Assembly: GCF_036346855.1 (NCBI RefSeq)
Contig: NZ_CP107841.1
Span: 9,862,001 to 9,926,000, forward strand
Direction of reading: 5' to 3'
From: Streptomyces europaeiscabiei
GTDB taxonomy: Bacteria > Actinomycetota > Actinomycetes > Streptomycetales > Streptomycetaceae
Length of the DNA stretch: 64,000 nucleotides
Shown: positions 8,584 through 16,916 of the stretch, in pieces
Layout of the letters: each line of letters begins with the position of its first letter
How positions within the stretch are numbered: position 1 is the first letter of the stretch
Translations under genes and position numbers: made by a program
The notes under the pieces: generated by a model
Told to the model about the DNA's origin: nothing
Seen by the model: the letters and a program-made list of their open reading frames with translations, nothing else
The model's database searches: none

Positions 8584-8623
8584 TGGCAGAGCCACGAACA
8601 CCGGAACCCGCTACGAGTATCGA

Positions 8624-8645
8624 TGTCAGTGGCTGCCTCTACGGT
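8624..8645 (+). promoter_or_regulatory. RecA-independent DNA-damage promoter (PafBC/RecA-NDp type)
   Basis: TGTCAGTG (8624-8631), exactly eight bases, then TACGGT (8640-8645). This fits the actinobacterial RecA-NDp consensus TTGTCRGTG-N8-TAnnnT, recognised with the PafBC activator, apart from the first T. The inner bases GGCTG and CTCTA also match the mycobacterial recA P1 promoter. Transcription would begin near 8652, giving a leader of about 35 bases before the ATG at 8686. Confidence 0.75.
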
Positions 8646-8685
8646 TTTTTCGTGGCACACCGAGTGCCCGACGGGAGGGAGACCC

Positions 8686-9012
8686 ATGTACCGGCAAGGA
8701 GACGTCCTCATCGCGCCGCTGGCGGAGAGCGCCGTGCCCGGCAGTGCGCTCGACGCAGCCTCGGAACCCCGCGACGGGCGCGGCCGGCTCGTCCTCGCCC
8801 TCGGCGAGGTCACCGGTCACGCCCACGCCGTGGTCGGCCCCGGCCGTCTCATCCGCGAGGCGAGCGCGTTCGGGCCGATGCTGCTGCACGTGCCGGAGGG
8901 CGCCCGCGTCGTCCACGAGGAGCACGCGGTCATCTCCCTGCCCAAGGGCTGGTACCGGGTCGTACGCCAGCGCGAGTACGTGCCGGGGTCGGTGCGGATC
9001 GTGGCCGACTGA
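8686..9012 (+). CDS. 108-aa conserved protein paired with DUF6745
   Basis: Small soluble protein with an N-terminal QGDVLIAPL motif, a central GEVTGHAHAVVGPG segment and a C-terminal HEEHAVISLPKGWYRVVRQREY stretch. I recognise the pairing with a DUF6745 gene as recurrent in actinobacteria and other phyla, but no function is known to me. The conserved His residues (GHAHA, HEEH) could bind metal; this is only a visual impression. The ATG at 8686 has a strong GGGAGGGAG ribosome site. It is first in a two-gene unit behind the PafBC-type promoter. Confidence 0.75.
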   Translation: MYRQGDVLIAPLAESAVPGSALDAASEPRDGRGRLVLALGEVTGHAHAVVGPGRLIREASAFGPMLLHVPEGARVVHEEHAVISLPKGWYRVVRQREYVPGSVRIVAD

Positions 9013-9086
9013 AGCCGTGAGGCAGACGGTGGCCGTGGTGTGCGGCGGCCCGCAGGTGACAGGCATCGGGACACAGGAGGAACGGC

Positions 9087-10112
9087 GTGACGGAACGGAC
9101 GAGTTGGCGGGCGGTGGCGGCGGCCACCGGGACGGGCGACCGCGCCCGGACCGAGGCGGGCGTACGGCTCGCCTACCGGCGGGCGGGGCTGCGGGAGCCC
9201 GAGCGGATCGTGTGGGCCCGCTCGCCCCTGGAGGCGGTACGCCTGCTGTCGGGAGCACCGGCGGAGGGCGGCGAGGCGCTGCCGGCGACCGGGGCGAGCG
9301 TCCGCGACGCGGTCCGCAACAGACCCGTCGCCGCCGAACGTGCCCGGCTGCACACCCGGCTGGGCCCCACCGGCTGGAGCGACCACTGGCATGCGACGGG
9401 CGCCGACCTCTGGGAGACGACCCGGCCGCTCGTCGACCGCGTCCGCACGGGCGTCATGGAGGCCCTGGCCCCCGCCGACCGCAAGGAGGAGACCGGTATC
9501 CGGCTGCTTCTCCTGGATGCCGTCCTGGGCCAGCACGACGCGGCCTGGCTCTCGGCCTTCGACGCGGCCCCCGCTCTCGACGGACTCGCCGAGGTGGCCC
9601 GCACGGCCGGCTGGTGGTGGCCGTACGAGAACGTCGCGGTCGTCGCCGAGCGGCCCGTGGAGCTTCACCGGGACGAGGCGGGCCGACTGGACCGCGGCGA
9701 CGGACCCGCCCTCGCCCACACCGACGGATTCGCCCTGCACGCCTGGCGCGGACTGCCCGTCCCCGGCGAGTTCCTCGACCGGCTGGGCGCGCTGACCCCG
9801 GCGGAGATCCAGGCGGAGGAGAACGCGGAGCTGCGCCGCGTGATGCTCGAGTACTACGGCTACGACCGCTATCTGGAGGAGTCCGGGGCGAAGCCGGTGC
9901 ACCGCGACGAGACGGGTGTGTTGTGGCGCATAGCCCTGCCCGGCGACGAGGACGTGGTGATGGTGGAGGTCGTCAACTCCACGCCGGAGCCGGACGGCAC
10001 GAGCCGTACCTACTGGCTGCGGGTGCCGCCCACGACGACCACGGCCCGCCAAGGGGTGGCCTGGACGTTCGGGCTGAGCGCCGAGGCCTACGAGCCCTTG
10101 CGGCAGACCTGA
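9087..10112 (+). CDS. DUF6745 domain protein
   Basis: 341 residues with a GTG start at 9087 and an AGGAGGAAC ribosome site. The recognisable features are a central ENVAVVAERPVELHRDEAG block, a DGPALAHTDGFALHAWRG block and a C-terminal segment (YWLRVPP, then VAWTFGLSAEAYEPLRQT) typical of DUF6745. There is no signal peptide or membrane helix. The function is unknown. It lies 74 bases after the 108-aa gene and is likely cotranscribed with it, hence possibly DNA-damage induced. Confidence 0.8.
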   Translation: MTERTSWRAVAAATGTGDRARTEAGVRLAYRRAGLREPERIVWARSPLEAVRLLSGAPAEGGEALPATGASVRDAVRNRPVAAERARLHTRLGPTGWSDHWHATGADLWETTRPLVDRVRTGVMEALAPADRKEETGIRLLLLDAVLGQHDAAWLSAFDAAPALDGLAEVARTAGWWWPYENVAVVAERPVELHRDEAGRLDRGDGPALAHTDGFALHAWRGLPVPGEFLDRLGALTPAEIQAEENAELRRVMLEYYGYDRYLEESGAKPVHRDETGVLWRIALPGDEDVVMVEVVNSTPEPDGTSRTYWLRVPPTTTTARQGVAWTFGLSAEAYEPLRQT

Positions 10113-10133
10113 GCCCCGCCGCGGCTCTCGGGG

Positions 10134-10754
10134 TCACTCGAACCGTGAGGTGTCGCCGGCGCCCTTGCGGATGATCTCCGCCTCGCCGCTGGAGAAGTCG
10201 ATGACGGTCGTCGGCTCCGTGCCGCAGTCGCCGGAGTCCACCACCGCGTCGACCAGGTAGTCGAGGCGTTCCTTGATCTCCCAGCCCTGCGTCAGCGGCT
10301 CCTCCTCGTCGGGCAGCAGCAGGGTGCTGGAGACGAGCGGCTCGCCCAGCTCCGCGAGCAGGGCCTGGGCCACGCGGTGGTCGGGGATGCGCACACCGAC
10401 GGTCTTCTTCTTGGGGTGCAGGAGCTTGCGGGGCACCTCCCTGGTCGCGGGGAGGATGAAGGTGTAACTGCCGGGCGTCGACGCCTTCACGGCGCGGAAC
10501 ACGTCGTTGTCGACGTGCACGAACTGACCCAGCTGAGCGAAGTTCTCGCACACCAGGGTGAAGTGGTGCCGGTCGTCGAGCTGCCGGATCGTACGGATCC
10601 GCTCGATGCCGTCACGACTGCCGAGCTGGCACCCCAGCGCGAAGCAGGAGTCCGTCGGATACGCGATGAGCCCACCCTGACGGATACTGTCGGCCACCTG
10701 CCCGATGGCGCGCGGCTGGGGGTTGTCGGGATGAACGTCGAAGTACTTGGCCAT
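10134..10754 (-). CDS. YciO/Sua5/YrdC-type protein (threonylcarbamoyl-AMP synthase family)
   Basis: 206 residues covering one complete YrdC fold. The N-terminus has IRQGGLIAYPTDSCFALGC, the family ATP/threonine pocket, followed by KASTPGSYTFILPAT, then KKKTVGVRIPDH, and near the C-terminus a VDSGDCGTEPTTVIDF segment. The length and the central Lys-rich loop resemble the YciO branch rather than full Sua5. Members make threonylcarbamoyl-adenylate for tRNA t6A or bind RNA; YciO's exact role is less certain. It has its own start 10 kb from other translation genes and is convergent with the DUF6745 gene. Confidence 0.82.
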   Translation of the reverse strand: MAKYFDVHPDNPQPRAIGQVADSIRQGGLIAYPTDSCFALGCQLGSRDGIERIRTIRQLDDRHHFTLVCENFAQLGQFVHVDNDVFRAVKASTPGSYTFILPATREVPRKLLHPKKKTVGVRIPDHRVAQALLAELGEPLVSSTLLLPDEEEPLTQGWEIKERLDYLVDAVVDSGDCGTEPTTVIDFSSGEAEIIRKGAGDTSRFE

Positions 10755-10807
10755 TGACCGAGCTTATGCCTCGGAGGGCCGCCCGCCCGTCGGTGGGGCC
10801 GCAGGCC

Positions 10808-10862
10808 CCTCGAAGAGGCGCGGGGAACTGCGCGACCAGCCACGAACCACCGCAGCCGAACC
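10808..10862. repeat. Dispersed Streptomyces intergenic repeat
   Basis: The segment around GCGCGGGGAACTGCGCGACC, followed by an AGCCACGA motif, is a very common intergenic repeat in Streptomyces chromosomes (recognised from general knowledge). It lies between two minus-strand genes. Confidence 0.6.
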
Positions 10863-10897
10863 ACGGTCCGCAGTCCCCCCAGCCCTTGAGTGGAGCG

Positions 10898-12262
10898 CTA
10901 CGCGCCACTCTCCCGCAGCATGTCCTCACGCTCGACGATCTTCACGCGCGCGCGGCCCTGCGGCTCGCCCAGCGCCTTCTCGGCGGCGTCGAGCTTGTAC
11001 CAGCCCTCCCACGTCGTGAAGCGGACGTCGCGCTCCGCGAGGAAGGCGTCGACGGCCTCCGGGTCGGGCGCGGTGGGCTCGTGCAGCCGCCCGTTGGCGA
11101 AGTCGTCCAGGAGGTTGGAGACGGTCTCGTTGGCGTCGCCCTTGGTGTGCCCGATGAGACCCACCGGACCACGCCGGATCCAGCCGGTGACGTACGTCGA
11201 CTGCAGGTGCGCGCCGGTCTCCTCGATGACCCGGCCGCCCTCGTCCGGGACGGTGCCCGACTCGACGTCCCAGGGCAGCTTGGGCAGCTTGTCCGAGAGG
11301 TAGCCGACCGCGCGGTACACGCCGGTGACGTCCCAGTCCTTGAACTCGCCGGTGCCCTTGACGTTGCCGGTGCCGTCGAGGGCGGTGCGCTCGGTGCGCA
11401 GACCGACGACCTTGCCGTCCTCGCCGAGGATCTCGGTGGGCGACTCGAAGAAGTGCAGGAACAGCTTGTGCGGGCGGTCGCCGATGTCGCGGATCGCCCA
11501 GTTCTCCAGGGTCTTGGCGACCATGTCGGCCTGCTTGTTGCCGCGCCGGGTCGCGATGGAACCCTCGTCGTAGTCGATGTCCTCGGGATCGACGATGACC
11601 TCGATGTTGGGGGAGTGGTCCAGCTCCCGCAGCTCCATCGGGGAGAACTTCGCCTGCGCCGGGCCGCGGCGGCCGAAGACGTGGACCTCCAGCGCCTTGT
11701 TGGCCTTCAGACCCTCGTGGACGTTGGCCGGGATCTCGGTCGGCAGCAGTTCGTCGGCCGTCTTGGCGAGGACGCGGGCCACGTCGAGCGCGACGTTGCC
11801 GACCCCGAGGACGGCGACCTTCTCGGCCTCCAGGGGCCAGGTGCGCGGGACGTCCGGGTGGCCGTCGTACCAGGAGACGAAGTCGGCCGCGCCGTAGGAG
11901 CCGTCGAGGTCGATGCCGGGGATGTCGAGCGCGCGGTCGGCCGTCGCGCCCGTGGAGAAGATCACGGCGTCGTAGAACGCGCGCAGATCGTCCAGGTTGA
12001 TGTCCCCCGGGTAGTCGACGTTGCCGAAGAGACGGATCTGCGGCTTGTCGAGCACCTGGTGCAGGGCGGTGATGATGCCCTTGATGCGGGGGTGGTCGGG
12101 GGCCACGCCGTAACGGATGAGTCCGAACGGGGCGGGCATCCGCTCGTAGAGGTCGATGGACACACCGGGCTCGGTGGCCACGTCGGACTTCAGCAGCGCG
12201 TCGGCGGCGTAGATCCCGGCGGGTCCGGCTCCGACTATGGCTACCCGCAGAGGGCGGGGCAT
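10898..12262 (-). CDS. fprA: Ferredoxin/adrenodoxin-type NADP+ reductase
   Basis: 454 residues from ATG 12262 behind GAAGGGAACC. The N-terminal FAD site is VAIVGAGPAGIYAADALL, followed by APFGLIRYGVAPDH and a second dinucleotide fold VAVLGVGNVALDVARVL for NADPH. The C-terminus has a GWIRRGPVGLIGHTKGDA motif. This is the adrenodoxin-reductase-like FprA family, which passes electrons from NADPH to ferredoxins. Gene symbol is by family similarity to mycobacterial FprA. A possible iron-repressor box lies 50 bases upstream, which would make it iron-regulated. Confidence 0.9.
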   Translation of the reverse strand: MPRPLRVAIVGAGPAGIYAADALLKSDVATEPGVSIDLYERMPAPFGLIRYGVAPDHPRIKGIITALHQVLDKPQIRLFGNVDYPGDINLDDLRAFYDAVIFSTGATADRALDIPGIDLDGSYGAADFVSWYDGHPDVPRTWPLEAEKVAVLGVGNVALDVARVLAKTADELLPTEIPANVHEGLKANKALEVHVFGRRGPAQAKFSPMELRELDHSPNIEVIVDPEDIDYDEGSIATRRGNKQADMVAKTLENWAIRDIGDRPHKLFLHFFESPTEILGEDGKVVGLRTERTALDGTGNVKGTGEFKDWDVTGVYRAVGYLSDKLPKLPWDVESGTVPDEGGRVIEETGAHLQSTYVTGWIRRGPVGLIGHTKGDANETVSNLLDDFANGRLHEPTAPDPEAVDAFLAERDVRFTTWEGWYKLDAAEKALGEPQGRARVKIVEREDMLRESGA

Positions 12263-12312
12263 GTTCAGGTTCCCTTCGAGCGGAGGAAAGCAACTCGACG
12301 GCAACCCTAAAC

Positions 12313-12331
12313 TAAGGTGACCCTTACCAGG
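12313..12331. promoter_or_regulatory. Candidate DmdR/IdeR (DtxR-family) iron box
   Basis: TAAGGTGACCCTTACCAGG agrees with the DtxR/DmdR consensus TTAGGTTAGSCTAACCTAA at 13 of 19 positions, including AGGT, the CT at the centre and ACC on the other side. It has TAAGG/CCTTA arms. It sits about 50 bases upstream of the reductase start and about 125-145 bases upstream of the rightward gene. Confidence 0.5.
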
Positions 12332-12475
12332 TACGCGGGTCGGGTCTATGACCTCATAAAGCGATCTTATGCCATGCGGAGGAATGGACAGACGGCGGGG
12401 GAGGGCCGGGACCGGCGGCGGACACCGGCGTCCAGCCATGTGTTTGCCGAGGCGATGAACGGCAACGCGGTCTCC

Positions 12476-12925
12476 ATGAATCGACCGAACAAGGACCCGA
12501 ACGAGAACTCCGCGTCCGCCGAGACGGCCGCGGCCAAGGCCCGCCGGACCACCGGCAGGGCAACGGCACCGGCCACCCAGGGGGCGAAGACGGCCTCGAT
12601 CAAGCTGGACGACGCGGCTTCGTCGGCCAAGGCCGGCGCCGGGCGCGCGGCCGACACGACCAAGCGCGCGGTCGACAGCACCAACAGTGCCGTGCACAGC
12701 GCGGTCAAGGGCGTCGAGGCGGGCCGCCAGGCGGTCGTCCAGGCCTCCGGCCAGGTGGCCGCCACCGCCAGGACGGCCATGACCGTCATCGCCCACCGCA
12801 AGCTCGTCGCCGCCGGTGTGGGCGCGGGCCTGACGGCCCTGACCGCCGCTTCCTACGCGGTCGGCCGCCGCTCCGGACGCCATGTCCAGGGCCCGCTCAC
12901 CCGGCTCACGGGCGGCCGCATCTGA
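12476..12925 (+). CDS. Small Ala-rich protein with a C-terminal membrane helix
   Basis: About 149 residues from ATG 12476; ATG 12455 and further upstream starts are possible and none has a strong ribosome site. The protein is low-complexity: Ala, Thr, Lys and Arg rich with repeated short motifs such as AKARRTT and TTKRAVDSTNSAV. It ends in one hydrophobic helix (LVAAGVGAGLTALTAASYAVG) and a basic tail. I do not recognise a family. It resembles amphipathic Lys/Ala-rich envelope- or DNA-associated proteins only in composition. It is divergent from the ferredoxin reductase gene. Confidence 0.5.
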   Translation: MNRPNKDPNENSASAETAAAKARRTTGRATAPATQGAKTASIKLDDAASSAKAGAGRAADTTKRAVDSTNSAVHSAVKGVEAGRQAVVQASGQVAATARTAMTVIAHRKLVAAGVGAGLTALTAASYAVGRRSGRHVQGPLTRLTGGRI

Positions 12926-12947
12926 CGGCCGGCCGCCGCCAGGGCCA

Positions 12948-12984
12948 CGCGCGGGAAGCGGCTCACCCGGCCGTTTCCCGCGCG
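12948..12984. terminator. Bidirectional hairpin terminator
   Basis: Perfect 10-bp arms CGCGCGGGAA and TTCCCGCGCG with a 17-base loop, between two convergent genes ending at 12925 and 13008. Confidence 0.7.
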
Positions 12985-13007
12985 ACGGCTCGCCGTACCC
13001 GACGGTC

Positions 13008-13991
13008 CTACCAGCGGCTCTCCACCTGCTCCTTGATGCGCCGGTCGTACAGGTCCCGGATCGCCGTGAGCGTCCCGTCGGACAGCTCCGGCAGCGCGGC
13101 GGCCGCCGCGTTGGCGCGAGCCTGGTCCGGCGTGCGGGCACCCGGGATGACCGTGGTGACGCCCGGCAGCTGGATGATCCAGCGCAGTGCCAACTGGGCC
13201 GGGGTGTAGCCGTTGGGAGCCAGCGCGGCGAACTCGACCGCCGCCTCGACGCCCGTGCCGTAGTCGACGCCGGAGAAGGTCTCGCCCTGATCGAAGGACT
13301 CGCCGTGGCGGTTGTACGTACGGTGGTCGTTCTCCGCGAAGACCGTGTCCTTCGTGTACTTGCCGGACAGCAGCCCCGAGGCCAGCGGAACCCGCGCGAT
13401 GATCGCGACCCCCGCCTTCTCGGCCGCCGGGAGGACGTCGAGCAGCGGTTTCATGCGGAACGGGTTGAGGATGATCTGCACGCTCGCCACGTTCGGCCGG
13501 GCGATCGCCGTCAGCGCCTCGGCGCAGGTCTCCACGCTGACGCCGTACGCGGCGATGCGCTCCTCCTCGACCAGTGTGTCGAGGGCGTCGAACACCTCGT
13601 CGGAGGAGTAGACGGGCGTGGGCGGGCAGTGCAGCTGGACCAGGTCGAGACGGTCCACGCCGAGGTTGCGGCGGGACCGGTCGTTCCAGGCCCGGAAGTT
13701 GTCCAGGACGTAGTTCTCGGGGATCTGGTCCACGCGACGGCCCATCTTCGTCGCGATGAACACATGGAGGTCGGGCCGGCTCCGCAGGAACGTGGCGATG
13801 GTCTGCTCGCTGCGCCCGTCGCCGTAGACGTCTGCGGTGTCGAAGAAGGTCACCCCCGACTCGGCCGCCGCCTCCAGCACCGCCAGGGCCTCCGTGTCGT
13901 CGACGTCACCCCAGTCGGCGCCGAGCTGCCATGTACCGAGACCGACGACGGATGCGTGCTGATCCGACCTACCGAATGCGCGTTCTTCCAT
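13008..13991 (-). CDS. Aldo/keto reductase
   Basis: 327 residues, full family length. The catalytic tetrad is visible: D51 and Y56 in FFDTADVYG, K82 in ATKMG and H121 in VQLHCPP. It has the usual (beta/alpha)8 pattern and the C-terminal nucleotide-binding segment GVTTVIPGARTPDQARAN. Such enzymes reduce aldehydes or ketones with NADPH; the substrate cannot be read from the sequence. It starts at ATG 13991 and stands alone, separated from neighbours by a terminator on its 3' side. Confidence 0.92.
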   Translation of the reverse strand: MEERAFGRSDQHASVVGLGTWQLGADWGDVDDTEALAVLEAAAESGVTFFDTADVYGDGRSEQTIATFLRSRPDLHVFIATKMGRRVDQIPENYVLDNFRAWNDRSRRNLGVDRLDLVQLHCPPTPVYSSDEVFDALDTLVEEERIAAYGVSVETCAEALTAIARPNVASVQIILNPFRMKPLLDVLPAAEKAGVAIIARVPLASGLLSGKYTKDTVFAENDHRTYNRHGESFDQGETFSGVDYGTGVEAAVEFAALAPNGYTPAQLALRWIIQLPGVTTVIPGARTPDQARANAAAAALPELSDGTLTAIRDLYDRRIKEQVESRW

Positions 13992-14056
13992 GGCGCCAGT
14001 CTGTCACCTGCCCTGTCGTCCGCTCCGCAGGGCCAGTGGCATGGCCGCCGACACGG

Positions 14057-15022
14057 TCAGTGCGGGAAGGCGCGCGGCTGGCGCTGCCGGGGCAGCTCGT
14101 CCCGGAACTCCTCGACGACCGAGCTGATCTGCCGGGTGAGTTCGGTCTTCTCCAGCCGGTCCAGGTAGAGGTTGCGGTGGGCGAGTCCCACCGCGTCCAC
14201 GCAGAAGTACATCGCCATCAGCGGGTTGATGAACAGTTCGCTGTTCCGGGTCCGGTCGGTGAAGCGGACGTCGCCGAACTCGCCGCGCACGGCGGCCGCG
14301 ACCGAGCCGTTGACGATGCTGGGGTGGGTCGGCGTGCACTGCTGTGCGTGCGCCACCGCGTCCACGTACAGGGCGCCCTCACGGCTGTCGCGGGGCAGCG
14401 AGAAAGCGCCGAGGTAGGCGCCGTCACGCTCCAGCGCGGCCAGGTTCTCCAGGACCAGCGAGTGGTTGACCCCGTGGTAGGCGTCCACGCCGAAGCCCAG
14501 ACAGGCCACCAGCCGCTCAGGGACCTCGTCGAGACCGGCGACGGCGCCCAGACTCGCCATGTCCTCCTCCGGCGTCCCGAGCCCGTGCTCGTCGCCACGC
14601 ATCAGGATGTCGGTGCCGCCGTCCACCAGGACGACGGCGTCCACCCCGCCCAGATGTGCGATGAGCGCGCGGTAGGCAGCCCGCAGGGGTGCCACACCCG
14701 TACGGGACAGCGCGTACACCGTGCTGGGCAGCCGGTGCAGGGCCAGCCACTGGGCGAGGGCGCGCTCGGGGAAGTAGTCGCCGCGGAACGTGGTGTCCGG
14801 GCCGATGGCCGCGACGTCCTGCTCCAGCCACACGTCCATGCTCAGGCCGTACAGATCGGCGAAGGACAGGTTCGCGAGGTGGACCTCCTTGCCGGCCGAC
14901 CGCAGGGAGAGGGCCAGCGGCAGGCCGGCGTAGACGTCGAAGCCGCCGCCGGCACCGGCTATGAGCACGCGCCGCGCGTCGCGCAGGCGCGTGAAGAAAG
15001 GGGGTTGCTGGAGGGAGAACAC
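14057..15022 (-). CDS. DUF1152 family protein
   Basis: 321 residues. Near the N-terminus is a Gly-rich loop VLIAGAGGGFDVYAGLPLAL like a dinucleotide-binding or sugar-metabolism fold, and later VDAVVLVDGGTDILMRGDE, both typical of DUF1152 proteins. The family has no proven activity. No signal peptide is seen. The gene starts near ATG 15022, with only 35 bases to the aldo/keto reductase start on its 3' side, so the two may be cotranscribed. Confidence 0.75.
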   Translation of the reverse strand: MFSLQQPPFFTRLRDARRVLIAGAGGGFDVYAGLPLALSLRSAGKEVHLANLSFADLYGLSMDVWLEQDVAAIGPDTTFRGDYFPERALAQWLALHRLPSTVYALSRTGVAPLRAAYRALIAHLGGVDAVVLVDGGTDILMRGDEHGLGTPEEDMASLGAVAGLDEVPERLVACLGFGVDAYHGVNHSLVLENLAALERDGAYLGAFSLPRDSREGALYVDAVAHAQQCTPTHPSIVNGSVAAAVRGEFGDVRFTDRTRNSELFINPLMAMYFCVDAVGLAHRNLYLDRLEKTELTRQISSVVEEFRDELPRQRQPRAFPH

Positions 15023-15203
15023 CGGGGGAAGTTAACAGGGTGGTGCGCGGGGTGCCCGCGAATTGCGGGAGCGATGCCCGGGACCCACGGGAACCGATCC
15101 GAGAACATCCCGGATTTCCTCGGCGAACGACGGTGACGCGGGGCCGGGCCGCCGGTTACCGTACCGGTCGGTAACCGGATCGCAAGCACCGCAGGAGGCC
15201 CTC

Positions 15204-15986
15204 ATGCCGCAGCTCGAAGTCGACGGCGCCGCGCTGACGTACGACGACGAGGGCCCCCGCGACGGCGACGGCGTGCCCCTCGTGTTCGTCCACGGCTGGA
15301 CCGCGAACCGGCACCGCTGGGACCACCAGGTGGCGCACTTCGCCGCGAAGCGGCGCGTGATCCGGCTCGACCTGCGCGGGCACGGCGAGAGCGGCGGCGC
15401 GGGGGTGCGCACGATAGAAGAGCTGTCGAGAGACGTGCTCGCCCTCCTGGATCACCTGGAGGTCGAGCGGTTCGTCCTCGTCGGCCACTCCATGGGCGGC
15501 ATGATCTCCCAGACCATCACCCTCGCCCACCCCGAGCGGGTCGAGCGCCTGGTGCTGGTCAACTCCATCGGCCGCATGACCTACAGCCGTGGCCGTGGCC
15601 TGCTGATGGCGGCCTCCGCCCGTGTCCCCTTCAAGCTGTTCGTCGCCGCCAACATCCAGCGGGCCTTCGCTCCCGGCTACCCCCGCGAGGAGATCCGCGC
15701 GTACATCCGCGCCTCCGCGGCCACCCCGCGCGAGGTCGTCATGACCCTGTACGGCGCCATGCGTGCCTTCGACGTCCTCGACCGCCTCGGCGAGATCGGT
15801 ACGCCCACCCTCCTCGTCCACGGCTACCACGACATCCAGCTGCCCGTCTCCCAGATGCTCCGCATGGCCAAGGCCTGCCAGGACGCCGAGGTGCGCATCC
15901 TGGACGCCGGCCATGAACTGCCCGTGGAGAAGCCGGCGGAACTCACCGCCACCCTCGACCGCTTCCTCACCGGCACCCGCTCCTGA
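15204..15986 (+). CDS. Alpha/beta hydrolase
   Basis: 260 residues from ATG 15204, which follows a GCAGGAGG ribosome site. The oxyanion-hole motif is VFVHGWTANRHRW. The nucleophile Ser lies in GHSMGGM (about residue 96), the acid is probably in LVHGYHDIQLP, and the His is in LDAGHELPVEKP. This is the standard serine hydrolase triad. Substrate unknown; the proportions resemble esterases or lactonases. It is divergent from the DUF1152 gene. Confidence 0.9.
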   Translation: MPQLEVDGAALTYDDEGPRDGDGVPLVFVHGWTANRHRWDHQVAHFAAKRRVIRLDLRGHGESGGAGVRTIEELSRDVLALLDHLEVERFVLVGHSMGGMISQTITLAHPERVERLVLVNSIGRMTYSRGRGLLMAASARVPFKLFVAANIQRAFAPGYPREEIRAYIRASAATPREVVMTLYGAMRAFDVLDRLGEIGTPTLLVHGYHDIQLPVSQMLRMAKACQDAEVRILDAGHELPVEKPAELTATLDRFLTGTRS

Positions 15987-16022
15987 GCCCCGCCCGCCGA
16001 TCGCCGACCGGGCCGGGCGTGG

Positions 16023-16805
16023 TCAGCGCGAGTGTGTCCTCCCCCGGCCCAGCAGGCCGCCAAGAGTCCGCAGCCACCCGAGGGCGGCGCCGACGACCGC
16101 GCGGGTCCGGGGCAGGCGGTCGATGTCCGCGGCGAGGGACAGGGCCGCGCCCGTCCAGGCGAAGCCGAAGGACCACACGGAGAGCCACTCGCACAGGTAC
16201 AGGGGCGTGATCAGCCAGTCGTCGCCCACCTTGGTGGCCGCCGCCGCGGCGGCGAGCGCCATGAAGACGAGGATCAGCACACCGGCCACGAGGTAGGGGC
16301 GCCGTACGTAGGACCGTTCCTTGATGCCCGGAGCCCCGTACATGAAGAGGCAGAAGGCCGCCATCGCCGTCAACAGGCCGATGGCGAAGACCTGGTGGAA
16401 CACGGAGACCGTCTGCTGGCCCGTGTCGCCCCCGGAGCCCGGCGCCGTGGGGAAGAGGGCGACACCCAGGGCGAAGACCCCGGCGACCGTGCCCAGGATG
16501 TCGTGGAACTTGTTGAAGCGGTACACGACCAGGAAGATCCCGAGGGCGCACAGCCCGCCGACGAAGATGTCGCGGGTGCTGGTGTAGTACGAGCCGCTCA
16601 TGGAACCGGGCCAGGCGTCCTCCCCGGCCCGGCCGTCGAGCCGCGCCGCGATCCAGTTGCCGGCCGGCAGCGCCAGGGGCAGCAGGACACCGATGACCCC
16701 GACCCCCAGGCGCAGCCGCATGACCGTCCGCGCGTCCTGGTCCTTCTTCCCGGCCGCCACCCTGTGCCGCAGGGGCTCGGCGGCGCTCCCGTCCGTCGCG
16801 CTCAC
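16023..16805 (-). CDS. Integral membrane protein, six or more helices
   Basis: 260 residues from GTG 16805, chosen for its GAGGAGGTGCCC ribosome site; the frame upstream is not supported. Hydrophobic segments include LGVGVIGVLLPLALPAG, DIFVGGLCALGIFLVVY, ILGTVAGVFALGVALFP, VFAIGLLTAMAAFCLFMY and LVAGVLILVFMALAAAAAA. A MSGSYYTSTRDIFVG motif precedes the second helix. It looks like the DUF998-type membrane proteins common in Streptomyces, but I am not certain of the family. Confidence 0.7.
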   Translation of the reverse strand: MSATDGSAAEPLRHRVAAGKKDQDARTVMRLRLGVGVIGVLLPLALPAGNWIAARLDGRAGEDAWPGSMSGSYYTSTRDIFVGGLCALGIFLVVYRFNKFHDILGTVAGVFALGVALFPTAPGSGGDTGQQTVSVFHQVFAIGLLTAMAAFCLFMYGAPGIKERSYVRRPYLVAGVLILVFMALAAAAAATKVGDDWLITPLYLCEWLSVWSFGFAWTGAALSLAADIDRLPRTRAVVGAALGWLRTLGGLLGRGRTHSR

Positions 16806-16916
16806 GGGCACCTCCTCACGCTCACGAAGCGCGCGAGGCGAAGGCGTGCCCGCCACCTGACGATGTCCGGTGGCGATCGAACACAAACTCGAACGCAGGT
16901 TCAGGGGCCGTGCGTA

